From: Gammaproteobacteria bacterium | Lineage (GTDB): Bacteria; Pseudomonadota; Gammaproteobacteria; Pseudomonadales; Azotimanducaceae | NCBI GenBank assembly: GCA_009839405.1 | Contig: VXPR01000512.1 | Span: 1-14,559, forward strand | Length of the DNA stretch: 14,559 nt | Direction: 5' to 3' | Shown: positions 7,380 through 13,399 of the stretch, in pieces | Position numbering within the stretch: position 1 is the first letter of the stretch | How the letters are laid out: each line of letters starts with the position of its first letter | Notes under the pieces: model-generated | The model's database searches: none | What the model was told of the DNA's origin: nothing | The model's input: the letters and a program-made list of their open reading frames with translations, nothing else | Position numbers and translations under genes: made by a program

Positions 7380-8318
7380 ATGGCACGGATACTGGTAACA
7401 GGCACACTTGCCATCGACTACGCGGCCACGTACCCGCGTACCTTCGCTGGCCTGCCCCGCCATGACGGCATCAATCTTTCAATTCATTTGAGCCAGATTC
7501 GGCGCGACTTTGGCGGTTGCGCGATGAACATCGCCTACAGCCTTGCCCTGTTGGGCCAGCAACCATCGCCGTTCGCGTTCGTCGGGCGCGACTACCAACC
7601 GGACTTCGCCGGCCACCTCCGGGCGCTCGGAATGGACACCGGCGGCATCACGATGCTGGAGGAAGCGCACTCGTCGCACGCCTTCGTGATCACCGACGCA
7701 AACCAGAACCAGTTCACCGGCTTCTATCCCGGCCCTGCGCGCAGCCAAGACTTCTTGCCTCGACTGCGCGCGTTTGCCGAACGCGGTTTTGACTACGCCG
7801 TGCTGGCCCCGGATGTACCGGAGAACATGGTCGATGCCGCCCGGGTGATGGTCGAACTCGGCATTCCCTTCCTCTGTGACCCGGGACAGGGACTCACCGA
7901 CTTCCAGCCGAGCGACAGCGAAAGGCTGACCGAGCTGTCATCGAGCGTCATCCTCAACGAGTACGAGCACCGCACTCTGCAAGGCCACGTGGGTGGAGCG
8001 CTCGCCACGCTCGATTGCCTGATCGTCACGTTGGGGAGTGCGGGAGCCCTCTGGTTCGAGCGCGGACACGAGGCCGGACGGGTGCCCGTAGTGGCCATTG
8101 ACGACGTAACGGACCCTACGGGTTGCGGCGATGCCTTCCGTGCCGGATTCGTGGATGCCCGCCTGCGCGGCGCCGAGATGCCGGACGCCATGCGCGCGGG
8201 TGCCCTGACCGCGGCCATCAGCCTGACGGCGCCGGGGCCGCAGCGGCACTCCTTCGACGACTATGCGGCACGCTACGCCAACGCCTGGGGGGAACGGCCA
8301 GCGTGGCTGGCACGGTGA
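7380..8318 (+). CDS. PfkB/ribokinase-family sugar or nucleoside kinase (adenosine-kinase-like)
   Basis: Protein of 312 residues of the ribokinase/PfkB fold. The glycine-rich FGGCAMNIAYSLALLG (residues 44-59) corresponds to PfkB signature 1. ILNEYE (191-196) fits the NxxE metal/phosphate motif, and DPTGCGDAFRAGF (245-257) is signature 2, with Asp251 as predicted catalytic base. The second signature has Cys where Ala or Gly is common. Substrate is inferred only: the divergent nucleoside transporter and the resemblance to bacterial adenosine-kinase-type members suggest a nucleoside. No good Shine-Dalgarno precedes ATG 7380, so translation may be weak or leaderless. The stop overlaps the GTG start of the next gene (GTGA), indicating coupled translation. 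Confidence 0.9.
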   Translation: MARILVTGTLAIDYAATYPRTFAGLPRHDGINLSIHLSQIRRDFGGCAMNIAYSLALLGQQPSPFAFVGRDYQPDFAGHLRALGMDTGGITMLEEAHSSHAFVITDANQNQFTGFYPGPARSQDFLPRLRAFAERGFDYAVLAPDVPENMVDAARVMVELGIPFLCDPGQGLTDFQPSDSERLTELSSSVILNEYEHRTLQGHVGGALATLDCLIVTLGSAGALWFERGHEAGRVPVVAIDDVTDPTGCGDAFRAGFVDARLRGAEMPDAMRAGALTAAISLTAPGPQRHSFDDYAARYANAWGERPAWLAR

Positions 8319-8950
8319 GCGGCCGCGTCATTCTCTTGAACGGCACCTCCAGCGCCGGCAAGACGACGGTGGCACGGATGATCCAGCAACTGCGCCCGGA
8401 GCCCATCCAGCACATCGCGCTTGACCAGTTTCGTGATGGCTTGCCAGATCGATTCCGCGGTCTGAACTCCCCTGACGGTACGCCGGGGGCTCGCGGCCTA
8501 AACGTCATACCCGTACTTGCGTCGGAAGGACCCGGCGGGCCGGCAATGTCCGGCACGGCCATCCGCTTCGGCGATGTGGGCCTCAGAATGCTCACGGGGA
8601 TGCGGCAGGCCATCGCCGCGTTCGCCAAGGCCGGCAACGACGTGGTGGTGGACGACATGCGCCTCGAGCCCAACTACCTCAGCGACTATCTGACGGCATT
8701 GGCCGGCATCGACGTGATCTTCGCCGCCATCCACTGCGACGCAGCTACCCTCAACCAACGCGAAACCGAACGCCCGGGCCGCTTCCCCGGCACCGCCGTC
8801 CTGCACATGCACAGCGTTCATGCAGGGTGCATCTACGACGTGGAGGTGGACACCAGCGCCATGTCTGCGCGCCAATGCGCCGAGTCGATCCTCGCGGCCG
8901 AACGAACCCCGCCCAATCCGTGCGCTTTCGACCGCCTAAGGCAGTCCTGA
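8315..8950 (+). CDS. Chloramphenicol phosphotransferase-like (CPT family) small kinase
   Basis: P-loop kinase of about 211 residues resembling Streptomyces chloramphenicol 3-O-phosphotransferase. ILLNGTSSAGKTT contains the Walker A motif (Gly10 to Thr17). ALDQFRDGLP (35-44) matches the segment with the catalytic Asp of CPT (Asp37). HCDAATLNQRETERPGR and VHAGCIYDVEVDTS match the lid and C-terminal signature. The family also includes many chromosomal members of unknown substrate, so antibiotic resistance should not be assumed. GTG 8315 overlaps the kinase stop as GTGA; GTG 8303 is an alternative with a G-rich sequence about 10 nt upstream. Coupling to a PfkB kinase suggests a shared metabolic role. 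The gene converges on the isomerase gene, 53 nt away. Confidence 0.88.
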   Translation: MSGRVILLNGTSSAGKTTVARMIQQLRPEPIQHIALDQFRDGLPDRFRGLNSPDGTPGARGLNVIPVLASEGPGGPAMSGTAIRFGDVGLRMLTGMRQAIAAFAKAGNDVVVDDMRLEPNYLSDYLTALAGIDVIFAAIHCDAATLNQRETERPGRFPGTAVLHMHSVHAGCIYDVEVDTSAMSARQCAESILAAERTPPNPCAFDRLRQS

Positions 8951-8994
8951 GAGACACCTGCCGAGGTCAGCTCTCGAAAGGAACCTGGCAGAGG

Positions 8995-9012
8995 GTTGCC
9001 GAGTCAGGCAAC
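8995..9012. terminator. Small hairpin between convergent genes
   Basis: GTTGCC (8995-9000) and GGCAAC (9007-9012) flank GAGTCA and straddle the stop codon of the minus-strand isomerase gene. The 6-bp stem has no T-run on either strand, so it is a weak candidate for a bidirectional transcription end. Confidence 0.25.
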
Positions 9013-9636
9013 GCCCTTCGGCGGCGCCAGGCCCAGCCGATGCGCCACGAGCGGGATCCGATCGTTGCCGAAGTACATGTCGTCGCTGTCGACGAACATG
9101 GTCGGCGAGCCGTAGCCGCCGCGCTCGATCAGTTCGTCCGTGTTGGCGCGCAGGCGAGCCTTGTAGCCGTCGGAGCGAATGGCCGCGAAGAAGGCGGTTG
9201 CGTCCAAGCCCACCTCGCCGACGATCCCTTCGAGCACGTCGTCCTGCGAGACGTCCGCCAAGTCGCCCCAATACCTCTCGAACACCCGCCGCGCATACGG
9301 CACTAGCACGCCCTGCTCCTCGGCAAAGAACGCCCCCCGCATCGCCTTGACGCTGTTCACTGGGAACACCGGCGGGGAACCGATGCGAATGCCGACGTAA
9401 CGGGCCCAGTCGGCGAGGTCCTTCGCGTAGTGCCGCGCCTTCACCGGCACCGGCTTTGCCCGCCCCTCGTACACGCTCGGGTTGACGGTGTTGAAGACGC
9501 CGCCCACCAAGAACGGCCGCCACACCAGTTCCACCGCGCCGCTCTCGACTCCGCGCGCAAGCGTGCGCTGAATCTGCTCAAAGCCGAGATACGTCCACGG
9601 GCTGCTGCAGTCGAAAAAGAACTCGACGGATTGCAT
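9004..9636 (-). CDS. 2-hydroxychromene-2-carboxylate isomerase-like (kappa-GST/DsbA-fold) protein
   Basis: About 210 residues, DsbA-family thioredoxin fold with helical insertion. The N-terminal FFFDCSSPWTYL (residues 6-17) has Ser-Pro where DsbA has its CPxC disulfide motif. This is the arrangement of the glutathione-dependent HCCA isomerases of naphthalene breakdown and of kappa GSTs. WRPFLVGGVFNTVN, FPVNSVKAMRGAFFAEEQGV and GGYGSPTMFVDSDDMYFGNDRIPLV are family landmarks. ATG 9636 has AGGGGA about 7 nt upstream; the open frame extends further but only this start gives the standard N-terminus. No aromatic-degradation genes are nearby, so the true substrate is unknown. It is divergent from the sirtuin gene across 64 nt. 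Confidence 0.9.
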   Translation of the reverse strand: MQSVEFFFDCSSPWTYLGFEQIQRTLARGVESGAVELVWRPFLVGGVFNTVNPSVYEGRAKPVPVKARHYAKDLADWARYVGIRIGSPPVFPVNSVKAMRGAFFAEEQGVLVPYARRVFERYWGDLADVSQDDVLEGIVGEVGLDATAFFAAIRSDGYKARLRANTDELIERGGYGSPTMFVDSDDMYFGNDRIPLVAHRLGLAPPKGVA

Positions 9637-9655
9637 ATGCTTCCCCTTAGCCCGA

Positions 9656-9673
9656 CGCACCACATGCGGTGCG
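9656..9673. promoter_or_regulatory. 18-bp operator-like palindrome between divergent genes
   Basis: CGCACC (9656-9661) and GGTGCG (9668-9673) form perfect arms around ACATGC, whose inner CATG is also symmetric, so 16 of 18 positions obey the dyad. It sits in the 64-nt gap between the isomerase start (9636, minus) and the sirtuin start (9701, plus). This is where a dimeric regulator could control both. No regulator gene is adjacent. Confidence 0.45.
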
Positions 9674-9684
9674 AGGATGCGTTT

Positions 9685-9694
9685 GGAGGGAGGG
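9685..9694 (+). promoter_or_regulatory. Strong ribosome binding site of the sirtuin gene
   Basis: GGAGGGAGGG lies 6 nt before ATG 9701. This favours 9701 over the in-frame ATG at 9677, which would place this sequence inside the coding region. Confidence 0.7.
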
Positions 9695-9700
9695 TACACG

Positions 9701-10462
9701 ATGGCAAGTCCGCAAGACCTTGACCGCTTTGCCTCGATGATCCGCGATGCGTCGCGGATCGTCGCCTTCACCGGTGCCGGCATCAGCACCGAATCCGGCA
9801 TTCCCGATTTCCGCAGCCCCGGCACGGGTCTCTGGAACAAGATGAGGCCCATTGAGTTCCAGGACTTCGTGGCGTCCGAGGATGTGCGTCAGGAGTCGTG
9901 GCGGAGGCGCTTCGAGTCCCGAGACTCCACTTGGGACGACGCCAAGCCCAACCGAGGCCATTTGGGCGTTGCGAGGCTAGTGGAACAGGGCAAGTGCATC
10001 GGCGTCATCACCCAGAACGTGGACAACCTGCATCAGGACTCCGGCATCCCGGACGACCGCATCGTCGAATTGCACGGCAACTCGCGATACGCCGCCTGCC
10101 TTTCCTGCCAGGCACGCTTCGAACTCGCGGACCTCAAGGCGCAGTTCCTCGCCCGAGGCCGCATCGACCCCTGTGACCGCTGCGGCGGAATCATCAAGAC
10201 TGCCACCATCTCCTTCGGCCAAGCCATGCCGGAAGAGGCGATGCAGCGCGCCCAACAGATGACCGACGCCAGCGATCTCTTCATCGTCATCGGCTCGTCG
10301 CTCGTCGTGTATCCCGCCGCCGCTTTCCCGGAGTACGCCAGCCGCCGAGGCGCCCGTCTCGTCATCCTCAACCGCGAACCGACGCCGCTCGACAACATCG
10401 CGGACCTCGCGCTGCACGAAGAGATCGGCCCAACGATGGGGTTTGTGACCGGCGTGAACTAG
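9701..10462 (+). CDS. Sirtuin (SIR2 family NAD-dependent protein deacylase)
   Basis: About 253 residues, removing acyl groups from protein lysines with consumption of NAD+. GAGISTESGIPDFRS (residues 25-39) is the NAD-binding signature. TQNVDNLH (104-111) and the catalytic His125 in VELHGN follow. Four zinc cysteines are present as CLSC (133, 136) and CDRC (158, 161). IGSSLVVYPAA and the C-terminal LILNREPTPLD-like segment complete the domain. The stretch GLWNKMRPIEFQDFVASEDVRQ resembles class II (SIRT4-like) sirtuins more than the class III type with a Tyr-x-x-Arg desuccinylase signature; this class call is tentative. No acyl-CoA or acetate genes are nearby. Its TAG stop abuts a cluster of perfect hairpins. 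Confidence 0.95.
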   Translation: MASPQDLDRFASMIRDASRIVAFTGAGISTESGIPDFRSPGTGLWNKMRPIEFQDFVASEDVRQESWRRRFESRDSTWDDAKPNRGHLGVARLVEQGKCIGVITQNVDNLHQDSGIPDDRIVELHGNSRYAACLSCQARFELADLKAQFLARGRIDPCDRCGGIIKTATISFGQAMPEEAMQRAQQMTDASDLFIVIGSSLVVYPAAAFPEYASRRGARLVILNREPTPLDNIADLALHEEIGPTMGFVTGVN

Positions 10463-10535
10463 CGCCGCTTCGCGGCGCTCTGGCAGTTTTTCGCTAGCGC
10501 GAAAAACTGCGAAAGGAAGCTCGCTTCCTCCTTCG
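10461..10535. repeat. Cluster of three hairpins after the sirtuin gene
   Basis: Three consecutive inverted repeats lie here. First, AGCGCCGC and GCGGCGCT (10461-10479, 3-nt loop), whose first bases are the end of the TAG stop. Second, a perfect 12-bp pair GCAGTTTTTCGC and GCGAAAAACTGC (10483-10494, 10499-10510, loop TAGC). Third, AGGAAGC and GCTTCCT (10514-10520, 10523-10529), which can extend through CGAA/TTCG to 10535. They could act as terminator or processing signals. Their serial arrangement resembles the interior of the 305-bp element at 13095. Confidence 0.7.
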
Positions 10536-10565
10536 ACTGAGTGGTTTTCTACGGCGCTTACCTCT

Positions 10566-10609
10566 AGCGCGCCCTTGCGAGCGCGTCGGCAGTCGCTTCG
10601 CAACTGTTG
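10566..10609. repeat. Hairpin module copy A, next to the 3' end of the VWA gene
   Basis: The sequence begins AGCGCGCCCTTG, continues GAGCGCGTCGGCAG and ends in an imperfect hairpin CAGTCGC-TTC-GCAACTG. The same order of words occurs at 12065-12104. A CTAG lies immediately before it (10564-10567), as at the ends of the 305-bp element. The intervening 10536-10565 shows nothing recognisable. Confidence 0.55.
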
Positions 10610-10619
10610 GCCTGCGCGC

Positions 10620-11972
10620 CTACAGCGTCGTTGCGAGCAACCGGTCGGCGAAGCGTTCGAGGTCGCGCAGCTTGTTGCAGGTGGCAACGGTGGTGCAGTG
10701 GGGCGCGTAGCGGCGCATTTCGGAATCGCCCTCGCGCCATTGGTCGCGCGTTTCCGGGTTCAGCCAGAAGGTCTGGCGGCAACGCCGGGAGAGTTCTTCG
10801 AGCAAATCGGGGCGGGGATCGTAGTAGTTGTTGCGGCCGTCGCCGAGCACGATCAGGGTGCTGCGTCGGCTGAGCTCGGCGCCGCATAGTTCGCGAAAGT
10901 CGAGGAAGGCGCGGGCGTAGTCGGTGTTGCCCTTGCCCCAGAGGAAGAGCGCCTCTTCGATCGCCTCCTCCGAGGGCCGATCCGTGAACACGTCCGTCAC
11001 CTCGCCCAGGTGGCTAGAAAAAGCGAAGGCGCGGATGTTGGGCAACAGGTCCGTGAGTTCATAGAGGAGCAGGAGGAGAAAGCGCGCGACTCGCGCCACC
11101 GAATTGCTCACGTCGCACAGCACGAACACGGTTGGTTTCTCGCGCACCACCCGGCGCCAGCGCAGGTCGAAGATCGCACCGTCGTAGGCGACATTGCTGC
11201 GGATGGTGCGCTTGATGTCGAGGGTTCCTCGCTGTGCGCGCTTGCGCCGCTTGCGATGGTCGCGGGCGAGGCGCTCGGCCAGCTTTTCGACCACGCGACG
11301 CACGTCGTCGCGATACGCCAGCGGAAGCTGGTCGAGGTTCGACTTTAGCGCAGCGTCCACGAGCGCCCGCTTGCCGGTGGGGTCCACATGCAGGCGGTAT
11401 TGGGCGTCCACGTAGTCGCGGATCTGCTGGCGGAAGTATTGCCGCAGGTAGCGCAGCAACGTCTCCTCGTTGCCATCGAGGCCGCCGCCCGCCGCCAACG
11501 CGCCATCGAGTTCGTTCAGGGCCAGTGCCCGGCCGATGGCGTCCGCAACGCCTGCCTTCTCCCGCAGCGTGCGAATCGCGTGTACGCCGGCGGCCTCCCC
11601 GGCTTGCTGCACACGCACCGCCAAGTCGTCCCGTTCGTCGCGCAGCACGTCCTCAATGGTGGCCAGGAGCCCCGGCGACACGCGACCATCGAGCTTCGTC
11701 AAGAGGTCATCCGGGTTCGCGCCGCGCAGGAACGTGCGCTTTGCTGGCTCGCGAAAGGCAAGCTGGTGGAAGAAACGCTCGAAGGTCTCCGCGAAGCGTT
11801 GCTTTTCGGCGCGGGTCTTGGCGAGGGTCAGCGAGAGCGCATCGCGCAGCAGCTCTGGATCACGCACTCCCACCTGGCGCAAGGCATCGAAGGCAACCAG
11901 GGTTTCCGCCGGCGATGCCCGAACATCGGCGTTTCTGAGCGCGGAGACGAAGCGGGTGAAGGTGATGTCCAC
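10620..11972 (-). CDS. CoxE-like VWA (von Willebrand factor A) domain protein
   Basis: About 450 residues from GTG 11972 (GAGGGG about 10 nt upstream). The N-terminus VDITFTRFVSALRNADVRASPAETLVAFDAL and the following helical half are typical of CoxE-like proteins. A highly basic stretch (DHRKRRKRAQRG, about 238-249) precedes the C-terminal VWA domain. That domain has a MIDAS metal site DVSNS (Asp287, Ser289, Ser291), Thr350 in GNTDY and Asp378 in LGDGRNNYYDPR. Such proteins normally work with a MoxR-type AAA+ ATPase as metal-insertion or assembly chaperones. No MoxR gene is next to it here. The open frame extends upstream to 12407, but that part is antisense to the phosphotransferase gene and is not expected to be coding. 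Confidence 0.9.
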   Translation of the reverse strand: MDITFTRFVSALRNADVRASPAETLVAFDALRQVGVRDPELLRDALSLTLAKTRAEKQRFAETFERFFHQLAFREPAKRTFLRGANPDDLLTKLDGRVSPGLLATIEDVLRDERDDLAVRVQQAGEAAGVHAIRTLREKAGVADAIGRALALNELDGALAAGGGLDGNEETLLRYLRQYFRQQIRDYVDAQYRLHVDPTGKRALVDAALKSNLDQLPLAYRDDVRRVVEKLAERLARDHRKRRKRAQRGTLDIKRTIRSNVAYDGAIFDLRWRRVVREKPTVFVLCDVSNSVARVARFLLLLLYELTDLLPNIRAFAFSSHLGEVTDVFTDRPSEEAIEEALFLWGKGNTDYARAFLDFRELCGAELSRRSTLIVLGDGRNNYYDPRPDLLEELSRRCRQTFWLNPETRDQWREGDSEMRRYAPHCTTVATCNKLRDLERFADRLLATTL

Positions 11973-12064
11973 GCCGCCAATCCCCTCGCTTGCGTCCGGG
12001 GACTGGCCCCAGCCCCCACCTCTCCATGACCATGCGCCTTGGCAACGACGCTTCCACCCCGCTT

Positions 12065-12131
12065 GCGCGCCCTCAAAGCGCGTCGGCAGTTCGGTGGCGA
12101 ACTGACTACGCGGGGCAAGCTCCTGCTTGCC
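12065..12131. repeat. Hairpin module copy B between the VWA and phosphotransferase genes
   Basis: TGCGCGCCCT, then AGCGCGTCGGCAG, matches the module at 10566. It is followed by a perfect 7-bp hairpin CAGTTCG-GTGG-CGAACTG (12087-12104). A second hairpin follows, GGCAAGC-TCCT-GCTTGCC (12114-12131). These lie in the 209-nt divergent gap, where promoters for both genes must also be. An ORF can be read through this region in frame with the phosphotransferase, but the repeats argue that it is not coding. Confidence 0.6.
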
Positions 12132-12181
12132 GGCAGTGTACCCGTTTGCGCATCGTCGGGCTTGGCGGCGATGATGGCGCC

Positions 12182-13003
12182 GTGGACGGAGAGCACGGCG
12201 CGCACGAAGACGACGCCCGGCAGGTGATTCGATCCTTGGTGCCGGCTTGGCGGGAGCAACCGCTCGATGCCATGCAATGGCTGACCGGTGGCTACACCAA
12301 TCGCAACTGGCGCTTCGCCGTGGACGGACGCGACTATGCGGTGCGCGTGGTGCGAAGTGTCGGGCCCCGCCCCGTCGAGGCGACCTATCTCGCCCTGCCT
12401 TCGGCACCGGCGGTAGTGGCGTTCGACGAAGCGAGAGGGCATCTCATCACCGAATGGATCGATGCGCCGACCCTTGCCCAGACTCCGGCCTCCGCCGAGG
12501 AGACCGGCATTTGCATCGCTCGCCTGCACGGCGAGATTCCGGCCGGCATCCGGCGCTATGACGTCAAGGCGGTCATTGCCGCCTACTTCCGCGCGGCGAA
12601 GGACGCCGGCTGCCTGGACCACCGCGCCGCAGCGGCCTTTCAACGCCTGTCTTGGCAGCCATCGCGCATAAGGGGGTGCCACAACGACCTGAATCCGTGG
12701 AACGTCCTTTGCACACCGAGCGGCTGGCGCACCCTGGACTGGGAGCACGCCGGCGACAACGATCCACTGTTCGACGTGCTGGGCCTTTGCACTTGCCTCG
12801 AATGGGAGCAGGAGGCGACTTGGCTCTGCGTTCAGGCTTGGAGCGAAGCCGCCGGCACGCCCCCACCCTCCCCCGAACACCTCGATCGAACGCGCACCGC
12901 CTTCTACATCCGCGAGTACGCCTGGGCCGCAGCACAACTCGGCCAAGGCAACGACCGCCCGGAAATCCGCCAGCAAGCCACCGACTACCTCGCCCGCATA
13001 TAG
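12182..13003 (+). CDS. Choline/thiamine-kinase-like (APH superfamily) phosphotransferase
   Basis: Aminoglycoside-phosphotransferase-fold kinase, about 273 residues if GTG 12182 is the start. WLTGGYTNRNWRFAVDGRDYAVRVV (residues about 33-57) is the ATP-binding lobe with the TNRN loop typical of choline, ethanolamine and thiamine kinases. GCHNDLNPWNVL (166-177) is the catalytic loop, with Asp169 and Asn174. TLDWEHAGDNDPLFDV (185-200) carries the metal-binding Asp186 and the family's WE/YA-G-x-x-DP pattern. The start is uncertain: no clear Shine-Dalgarno is present, and in-frame starts at 12026, 12224, 12239 and 12272 exist. Substrate is unknown; thiamine, choline or a sugar alcohol are possible. 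It is divergent from the VWA gene. Confidence 0.85.
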   Translation: MDGEHGAHEDDARQVIRSLVPAWREQPLDAMQWLTGGYTNRNWRFAVDGRDYAVRVVRSVGPRPVEATYLALPSAPAVVAFDEARGHLITEWIDAPTLAQTPASAEETGICIARLHGEIPAGIRRYDVKAVIAAYFRAAKDAGCLDHRAAAAFQRLSWQPSRIRGCHNDLNPWNVLCTPSGWRTLDWEHAGDNDPLFDVLGLCTCLEWEQEATWLCVQAWSEAAGTPPPSPEHLDRTRTAFYIREYAWAAAQLGQGNDRPEIRQQATDYLARI

Positions 13004-13035
13004 CCAAGTCACTCCCTTGCCGTTGCCAAGAAATG

Positions 13036-13059
13036 CGCCCGTCGGCGAACATACGGGCG
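13036..13059. terminator. Candidate hairpin after the phosphotransferase gene
   Basis: CGCCCGT (13036-13042) and ACGGGCG (13053-13059) can pair across a 10-nt loop, 33 nt after the TAG stop at 13003. There is no T-run, so termination is only possible, not shown. The bases just before it, AGAAATGCG (about 13030-13037), also occur in the terminal repeat of the element that begins at 13095. Confidence 0.3.
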
Positions 13060-13094
13060 GAAGGCAGGTCGTGGAGAACCCTTGCACTGGATTC

Positions 13095-13122
13095 CTAGCC
13101 CGCATTTCTCGCCAGCCCTCGT
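13095..13122 (+). repeat. Left terminal inverted repeat of copy 1
   Basis: It starts CTAGCCCGCATTTCTC and ends GCCCTCGT. It differs at one position from the complement of the right terminal repeat. The same end recurs at 14411-14438 with two differences. Confidence 0.85.
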
Positions 13123-13371
13123 AGCGAGGGCGACGACGTGCCGCTGTGGCAGCGGCTGCGCACGCGTGCCAGGAGGCACGGCGGAAGGCGGCGAGGCCAC
13201 CGCCTTGAAGTTTCGCGCGAGCGAAACTTCCAACGCGCCCGTAGGGTGCGCAGGCATAGCTGGGCACTATGTCGAGCCGGCTTGAGCGAACCTGTCCGAA
13301 GGACAGGCGAATGCGTCCGCAGGACGCGCGAGCACCTCGCGCGGCCACAGCGAGTGCATCGTCGTCCGCAA

Positions 13372-13399
13372 ACGAGGGCTGGTGAGAAATGCGGGCTAG
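13372..13399 (-). repeat. Right terminal inverted repeat of copy 1; contains the dctP start codon
   Basis: It ends GAGAAATGCGGGCTAG. The ATG at 13389-13391 is the best start of the downstream dctP gene, and GAGGG and GGTGAG just before it could serve for ribosome binding. Confidence 0.8.

Larger units (their letters stand above)
13095..13399. mobile_element. 305-bp palindrome-rich element with 28-bp terminal inverted repeats (copy 1)
   Basis: The left end (13095-13122) begins CTAGCCCGCATTTCTC. The right end (13372-13399) is its inverted complement, matching at 27 of 28 positions. Further in, the two sides still share GACGACG and CGCTGTGGC in inverted order. The interior is a chain of short stem-loops: 13115-13131, 13140-13156, 13165-13180, 13185-13206, a perfect 10-bp stem GAAGTTTCGC (13207-13230), then 13255-13271, 13291-13307, 13313-13327 and 13325-13343. 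There is no transposase ORF. The ends contain CTAG, a known preferred target of some IS630- and IS5-type elements, so a MITE-like non-autonomous element is a reasonable guess. A BIME-like repeat is the alternative. Confidence 0.75.

Noticed and set aside
11990..12181. N-terminal extension of the phosphotransferase from the start at 11990 or 12026
   Set aside because: This part runs through the hairpin repeats shared with 10566-10609 and has no kinase-like sequence; the fold begins after 12182.
13095..13399. CRISPR array or integron attC site
   Set aside because: The hairpins differ from each other in sequence and spacing and there are no constant repeat-spacer units; no integrase or attC core sites were recognised.
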